Positions 6,335-10,164 of a DNA stretch of 10,164 nucleotides are shown piece after piece. A model generated the notes under the pieces. The model did no database searches. It saw only the letters and a program-made list of their open reading frames with translations, and had not been told where the DNA came from. The stretch is taken from positions 1-10,164 of the forward strand of contig JACQQP010000180.1 in NCBI GenBank assembly GCA_016206945.1, written 5' to 3'. The position numbers were made by a program, and so were the translations under genes. This DNA is from Candidatus Omnitrophota bacterium (lineage in GTDB: Bacteria; Omnitrophota; Omnitrophia; Omnitrophales; Danuiimicrobiaceae). How positions within the stretch are numbered: position 1 is the stretch's first letter; every line of letters starts with the position of its first letter.

Positions 6335-7441
6335 ATGTCTGCGAAACGGAAAACGGAAGGCAAACGTGAACATCAAGAAAGTCAGGTGGAGAAAATTTCA
6401 CAGGAGAAGCGAAAAGCATTGGAACTAACGCTCCATCAGATTGAACGGCAATTTGGGAAGGGTGCCATAATGACACTAAGTCAAGAAAGCCTAGGCGACA
6501 TTGCAGCTATTCCCACAGGAGCGCTGACGCTAGACATTGCCACTGGTATTGGGGGTGTTCCGCGCGGCAGAGTCATCGAAGTTTTCGGTCCTGAAGGCAG
6601 TGGGAAGACAACGCTTACCTTGAGCATTGCGGCTCAAGTTCAACGAAAGGGAGGAGTAGCTGCGTTCATCGATGCAGAGCATGCCTTAGATCCAGCCTAT
6701 GCAAGAAAATTGGGAGTCAAGCTTGAAGATTTATTGATCTCTCAGCCTGATTCGGGAGAACAGGCACTACAAATCGTGGAAATGCTCGTTCGCTCAAATG
6801 CCTTGGATCTCATTGTCATTGATTCAGTTGCGGCGTTAACGCCGCGCTCTGAAATCGAGGGCGAGATGGGTGATGCACAAATGGGGTTACAGGCGCGCCT
6901 GATGTCACAAGCACTTCGAAAATTGACAGCCATCATCAATCGCTCGAAGACCTGTATCATCTTCATCAATCAACTCCGCCAGAAGATTGGCGTTATGTTT
7001 GGCAATCCCGAAACGACCCCCGGTGGAAAAGCGCTTAAGTTTTACGCTTCGATGCGCTTTGACATTCGGCGGATTGGTAGCATAAAAAAGGGAGAAGAAG
7101 TTACAGGAAATCGAGTCCGGATTAAGGTGGTAAAAAATAAGTGTGCGGCGCCCTTTAAATCAGCTGAATTTGACATTATGTTCGATGAAGGTATTTCTCG
7201 CTCCTCCAGCATCATTGATCTTGCGATCCATCACAAAATACTGGAGAAATCAGGCTCCTGGTTAGCGTACCAAAATGAAAAGCTGGGCCAAGGGCGCGAA
7301 GCCGTCCGTTATTTCCTCAAGGAAAATCCTAAGCTCCTTGATGAGATCGAGGAAAAAGTTAAAGAGAAAATATTAGCGGGGCCATCGGCGGAGGAACGTT
7401 CGGCTGAGGAACCCGCAGTCTCTTCTGAAGCAGAAGTGTAA
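6335..7441 (+). CDS. recA: recombinase RecA
   Basis: RecA polymerises on single-stranded DNA, uses ATP to drive homologous pairing and strand exchange, and stimulates LexA-type self-cleavage. The 368 residues show Walker A GPEGSGKTT (85-93), the catalytic Glu in FIDAEHALDP (Glu115), Walker B LIVIDSVAAL (159-168), DNA-binding loop L1 (PRSEIEGEMGD, 170-180) and loop L2 (GVMFGNPETTPGGKALKFYAS, about 219-239). An acidic C-terminal tail rich in Glu/Ala follows. Walker A has Gly where most RecA proteins have Ser (GPESSGKT), and KNKCAAPFK has Cys where Val is common; neither should abolish function. The N-terminus carries roughly 18 extra charged residues before the first conserved helix, compared with E. 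coli RecA (353 residues). The start is supported by AAGGAG at 6 nt. It is followed by a strong terminator and then recX, its usual regulator. Confidence 0.99.
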   Translation: MSAKRKTEGKREHQESQVEKISQEKRKALELTLHQIERQFGKGAIMTLSQESLGDIAAIPTGALTLDIATGIGGVPRGRVIEVFGPEGSGKTTLTLSIAAQVQRKGGVAAFIDAEHALDPAYARKLGVKLEDLLISQPDSGEQALQIVEMLVRSNALDLIVIDSVAALTPRSEIEGEMGDAQMGLQARLMSQALRKLTAIINRSKTCIIFINQLRQKIGVMFGNPETTPGGKALKFYASMRFDIRRIGSIKKGEEVTGNRVRIKVVKNKCAAPFKSAEFDIMFDEGISRSSSIIDLAIHHKILEKSGSWLAYQNEKLGQGREAVRYFLKENPKLLDEIEEKVKEKILAGPSAEERSAEEPAVSSEAEV

Positions 7442-7466
7442 CAAGGCATTTCCTGCACATTGCGTG

Positions 7467-7500
7467 ATACGGCGGAGGAGAACACCCGCCGTATTTTTTT
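7467..7500 (+). terminator. strong intrinsic terminator between recA and recX
   Basis: ATACGGCGG (7467-7475) pairs perfectly with CCGCCGTAT (7486-7494) over 9 bp with a 10-nt loop, followed by an unbroken T run (7494-7500). It begins 25 nt after the recA stop and ends 4 nt before the recX ATG. The loop and upper stem hold GGAGGAG (7474-7480). recX and alaS would be transcribed only by polymerases that read through, unless an unseen promoter lies inside recX. Confidence 0.92.
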
Positions 7501-7504
7501 CTTT

Positions 7505-8002
7505 ATGACGCTAACGGTCAAAAATAACCCACAGTTGAAGCAAGGGTATATCTATGCACTCAGACTGCTCGCCTCAAGCAAGAAGAGTGAAGTTGAGTTG
7601 CTTGAAAGGCTGGCTCGAAAAGGTTATCTCCCTGATGTAGCGCGCCAAGTGACACAAGAACTAAAAGCGCGGGGAATCTTGAGTGATCAAAAGATGATCG
7701 AGGAGGCAATTCAGTGGTCCAGTCAATCGAAACGATACGGCCGAAGGCGTATTTTTATGGAACTGAAGAAAAGGGGAATCAAATCCGATGCAATCGAAAA
7801 GGCGCTCAATGATTATCCCAGGAATTTGGAACGCGAGGTAGCCACCCAATTGGCCAGGGACCGCTGGGCCAGGCTTCAAAAAGTGGATTTTAACAAAAGA
7901 CGAAAAAGGCTTTATGATTTTCTAATCAATCGGGGCTTTGACTTTGATCTTTGCCGCGAATTGGTTGCCGAATTGGCAACGAAAACCGATGAAAACCGCT
8001 GA
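7505..8002 (+). CDS. recX: RecA regulatory protein RecX
   Basis: RecX binds RecA filaments and limits their growth or activity. The 165-residue length matches the family (E. coli RecX has 166). It shows the family's tandem three-helix modules: YALRLLASSKKSEVELLERLARKGY (about 15-39), then a central module containing GRRRIFMELKKRGI (about 79-92), then a basic C-terminal module ending FLINRGFDFDLCRELV. Its place directly after recA and before alaS is the same order as in E. coli. The ATG at 7505 is the only reasonable start: an in-frame TTG at 7460 would make translation run through the terminator hairpin, and the next ATG is far inside. The start has no Shine-Dalgarno site at normal distance; the nearest purine run lies in the terminator hairpin 24 nt upstream. 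The 3' end overlaps alaS by 14 nt. Confidence 0.93.
   Translation: MTLTVKNNPQLKQGYIYALRLLASSKKSEVELLERLARKGYLPDVARQVTQELKARGILSDQKMIEEAIQWSSQSKRYGRRRIFMELKKRGIKSDAIEKALNDYPRNLEREVATQLARDRWARLQKVDFNKRRKRLYDFLINRGFDFDLCRELVAELATKTDENR
7964..7980 (+). promoter_or_regulatory. small hairpin just upstream of the alaS start
   Basis: GTTGCC (7964-7969), loop GAATT, GGCAAC (7975-7980) form a perfect 6-bp stem whose base lies 8 nt before the alaS ATG, inside the end of recX. No Shine-Dalgarno sequence is visible between it and the ATG. It may influence initiation or coupling, or may be a chance result of the nearby repeats (CGAATTGG twice, GAAAACCG twice). Confidence 0.35.
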
Positions 8003-10164
8003 GATCAGAAAACGCTTTCTAGATTTTTTTAAAACTCGGAGCCATACGCTTGTTAAAAGCGACTCGCTGATACCTAAAAATGATCCCACACTGCTCTTTA
8101 CAGGATCGGGGATGAACCAGTTCAAGGATTATTTCTTGGGAGTGCGGACTGATTTGAAGCGCGCCGCTTCTTGCCAAAAGTGTTTAAGGACCGGAGATCT
8201 GGATCAAGTGGGAAAAACGCCGTACCACCACTCTTTTTTTGAAATGTTGGGTAATTTTTCCTTCGGTGATTACTTTAAAGAAGAGGCGATCGCATGGGCA
8301 TGGGAATTCGCAACGGAAGAAATGAAACTTGCCCGTGAACGGATTTACGTAAGCGTGCACGAGAAAGATGAAGAAGCATTCAAAATATGGACCGAAAAGA
8401 TTGGAATCCCAAAAAAAATGGTTGCCCGCCTCAGCGATCATTCCAATTTTTGGCCTGCCGATGCTCCGAAGGTGGGTCCCAATGGCCCATGCGGCCCTTG
8501 TTCTGAGATGTTTTTCGATCAAGGACCGGATTACCCAGGCGCCACGACAAATTTCTGGGCCGAGGATGAGTCAGGTCGATTCACTGAGTTTTGGAATCTT
8601 GTGTTCACCCAGTTTGAACGACAAGAAAATGGGCATTTGGTACCGCTTAAAGCAAAGAACATTGATACAGGGATGGGGTTGGAAAGACTTGCCTGCATCA
8701 TGCAAGGAAAACGAAATAACTTTGAAATCGATCTTTTTGAACCCGTACTGCGTGAACTCCGAAGAAAAGTGCCCAATGGGAGAACTTATGAGGAAGCAAG
8801 CCTTAACGCCATTGCCGACCACGTGCGAGGTGCGGTGGTTGCCATCGGAGATGGAGCGCATCCGTCCAACGAAGGCCGCGGATACGTGATTCGCAAACTC
8901 ATCCGCCGGGCAGTTTGGCAGGGCCGTATGACTGGAGTGGAAAGCCCGATTTTAACACCGCTTGTTTCTGTTGTTGTCCATACACTAGGGGACGCCTATC
9001 CTGAACTGAGTCAATTAGAAAGAAGTGTGGAACAAATCATCCAGTCTGAAGAAGAACGGTTTCAAGAAACGCTTGAAAGCGGCTTAGGCGTGCTTTCAAA
9101 GTTACTCGAGCAAGCCTCTGAAAAGAAAAAAAAGGTACTTGCTGGGGAAGAAGTTTTTCGGCTTTACGACACCTATGGATTTCCAGATGAATTGACGTGC
9201 GGGATTGCAAACAAAGCGGGAGTGGAAATCGACCAAAAAGGTTTTGAACGATTACTGGAAGAACAGCGGAAACGTGCCAAAGCAGCGAGTAAGATGACCA
9301 ATACTATTTTTGCTAGTTCTCAAACAAATCAAGAACTCCTGAAGCTTCCGGAAACCAAATTTTTAGGGTACAAAACTTTGGAAACTGAGAGTCACGTTCT
9401 CTGGCGTCATTTGCCTAAGAAGGAGGGCGCTATCGTGCTTGATGAAACTCCTTTTTATCCGGAAGGCGGAGGTCAAATAGGCGATCGGGGCGTTTTGGAA
9501 GGCAAGAATTTTAAGTTTTCTGTCTCGGATGCTCAGAAAAAAGAACGCGTCATTATCCATTATGGACAGCTTCTAAGCGGGAAAGTGCAAGCCGGAGATT
9601 CCTGTACCGCTCGGGTCGATAAAGAACTCCGTGAAGCTACGAAACGGAACCACACGGCGACCCATTTGTTGCAAGCAGCTTTGAGAGCTGTATTAGGAAC
9701 CCATGTCAGACAGGTTGGATCTCTTGTCAATCCTGAGAAGCTACGCTTTGATTTCACACATGGGAGAGCTCTTAGCGAAGATGAAATTCGAAAAGTCGAA
9801 GAATGGGTAAATCAGGCTGTCCTAGAAAGTTCAGAAGTCCAGGTGAAACATGAGAGCTACGACGCTGCCATGCGAGGTGGAGTGCTCGCTTTTTTTGGAG
9901 ACAAGTATGAGGATCAAGTGCGCGTGATTGAAGTGCCTGGCCGAAGCAAAGAGCTATGCGGCGGTACGCACTGCCATCAAACGGGAGAAATTGGGGCCTT
10001 CGTTATCACCATCGAAACCTCCGTTGGAAGTGGGACAAGACGAATCGAGGCCTTGACCGGTATGAATGCGGTACGTTATTTCAAACAGCTTGAGAAGAGA
10101 TTGAATCGTATTTCATCCCTCCTCAAGACGAATCCAGAACAATTGGAAGAGCGCATCGAAAAGC
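7989..10164 (+). CDS. alaS: alanyl-tRNA synthetase (5' 725 codons; 3' end outside window)
   Basis: AlaRS activates alanine and charges tRNA-Ala, and hydrolyses mischarged Ser- or Gly-tRNA. The frame is open from ATG 7989 to the right edge; I read it codon by codon without a stop or shift. The N-terminus MKTAEIRKRFLDFFKTRSHT is typical. Class II core signatures are present: HHSFFEMLGNFSFGDYF (80-96, motif 2 region), NGPCGPCSEM (165-174), EFWNLVFTQFER (200-211) and NIDTGMGLERL (224-234, motif 3). The editing domain keeps all four metal ligands: His555 and His559 in NHTATHLLQAAL, and Cys657 and His661 in CGGTHCHQTGE. The family is about 870-880 residues long, so the missing part is mainly the C-terminal oligomerisation/C-Ala region. 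It overlaps recX by 14 nt with no Shine-Dalgarno site, so it probably relies on coupled translation. The recA-recX-alaS order is shared with E. coli. Confidence 0.98.
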   Translation, partial: MKTAEIRKRFLDFFKTRSHTLVKSDSLIPKNDPTLLFTGSGMNQFKDYFLGVRTDLKRAASCQKCLRTGDLDQVGKTPYHHSFFEMLGNFSFGDYFKEEAIAWAWEFATEEMKLARERIYVSVHEKDEEAFKIWTEKIGIPKKMVARLSDHSNFWPADAPKVGPNGPCGPCSEMFFDQGPDYPGATTNFWAEDESGRFTEFWNLVFTQFERQENGHLVPLKAKNIDTGMGLERLACIMQGKRNNFEIDLFEPVLRELRRKVPNGRTYEEASLNAIADHVRGAVVAIGDGAHPSNEGRGYVIRKLIRRAVWQGRMTGVESPILTPLVSVVVHTLGDAYPELSQLERSVEQIIQSEEERFQETLESGLGVLSKLLEQASEKKKKVLAGEEVFRLYDTYGFPDELTCGIANKAGVEIDQKGFERLLEEQRKRAKAASKMTNTIFASSQTNQELLKLPETKFLGYKTLETESHVLWRHLPKKEGAIVLDETPFYPEGGGQIGDRGVLEGKNFKFSVSDAQKKERVIIHYGQLLSGKVQAGDSCTARVDKELREATKRNHTATHLLQAALRAVLGTHVRQVGSLVNPEKLRFDFTHGRALSEDEIRKVEEWVNQAVLESSEVQVKHESYDAAMRGGVLAFFGDKYEDQVRVIEVPGRSKELCGGTHCHQTGEIGAFVITIETSVGSGTRRIEALTGMNAVRYFKQLEKRLNRISSLLKTNPEQLEERIEK

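Noticed and set aside
7460..7504. TTG start 45 nt upstream for recX
   Set aside because: The added residues would be coded by the terminator hairpin and its T-run (RRIFFF) and do not match RecX.
8368..8889. 173-codon plus-strand ORF inside alaS
   Set aside because: The alaS frame carries class II motifs through this whole interval; the other frame has no recognisable domain.
7989..10164. Possible frameshift or truncation in alaS
   Set aside because: Reading codon by codon gives one unbroken frame to the edge with all motifs in register; the gene is cut only by the window end.

Overview
This is a housekeeping stretch of a bacterial chromosome. Every gene lies on the + strand, at moderate GC (a little under half, judged by eye). 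The order is fabG (3' tail) - acpP - fabF - smc - pgsA - PC4-like gene - recA - recX - alaS (5' part, runs off the right edge). The proteins carry all the expected catalytic residues, and I see no insertion sequence, phage gene, CRISPR array, RNA gene or broken gene. The phylum cannot be fixed from this. The fatty-acid cluster next to smc, the recA-recX-alaS block, and a small PC4-type single-stranded-DNA-binding protein beside recA would suit an uncultivated Gram-negative-type lineage (an Omnitrophota-like candidate phylum is a low-confidence guess).

Region 1 (1-1598) is fatty-acid synthesis. The end of a FabG-type reductase overlaps the acpP start; acpP is followed after 49 nt by fabF. These supply the acyl carrier, the beta-ketoacyl reductase and the condensing enzyme of type II elongation. 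The rnc gene that often sits between fabF and smc is absent.

Region 2 (1599-5939) holds a 156-nt leader, smc (chromosome condensation ATPase) and pgsA (phosphatidylglycerophosphate synthase). pgsA begins at a TTG 3 nt after the smc stop. The leader contains a 31-codon ORF whose stop overlaps the smc ATG, plus a small hairpin that covers part of the smc ribosome binding site.

Region 3 (5936-10164) is DNA repair and translation. A promoter-like TTGACA/AATAAT pair overlaps the pgsA stop and faces a PC4-like gene. A second clear promoter with a strong ribosome binding site drives recA. A strong intrinsic terminator between recA and recX ends only 4 nt before the recX ATG, so recX and alaS should depend on readthrough. 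recX and alaS overlap by 14 nt.

No novel system is evident. The points worth a second look are small regulatory arrangements: the smc leader ORF and hairpin, the PC4-like gene with its own promoter before recA, the recA/recX terminator with a Shine-Dalgarno-like loop, and the hairpin just before alaS. Across the window, clear Shine-Dalgarno sites sit at genes that follow a candidate promoter (smc, PC4-like, recA) and are missing at fabF, pgsA, recX and alaS.
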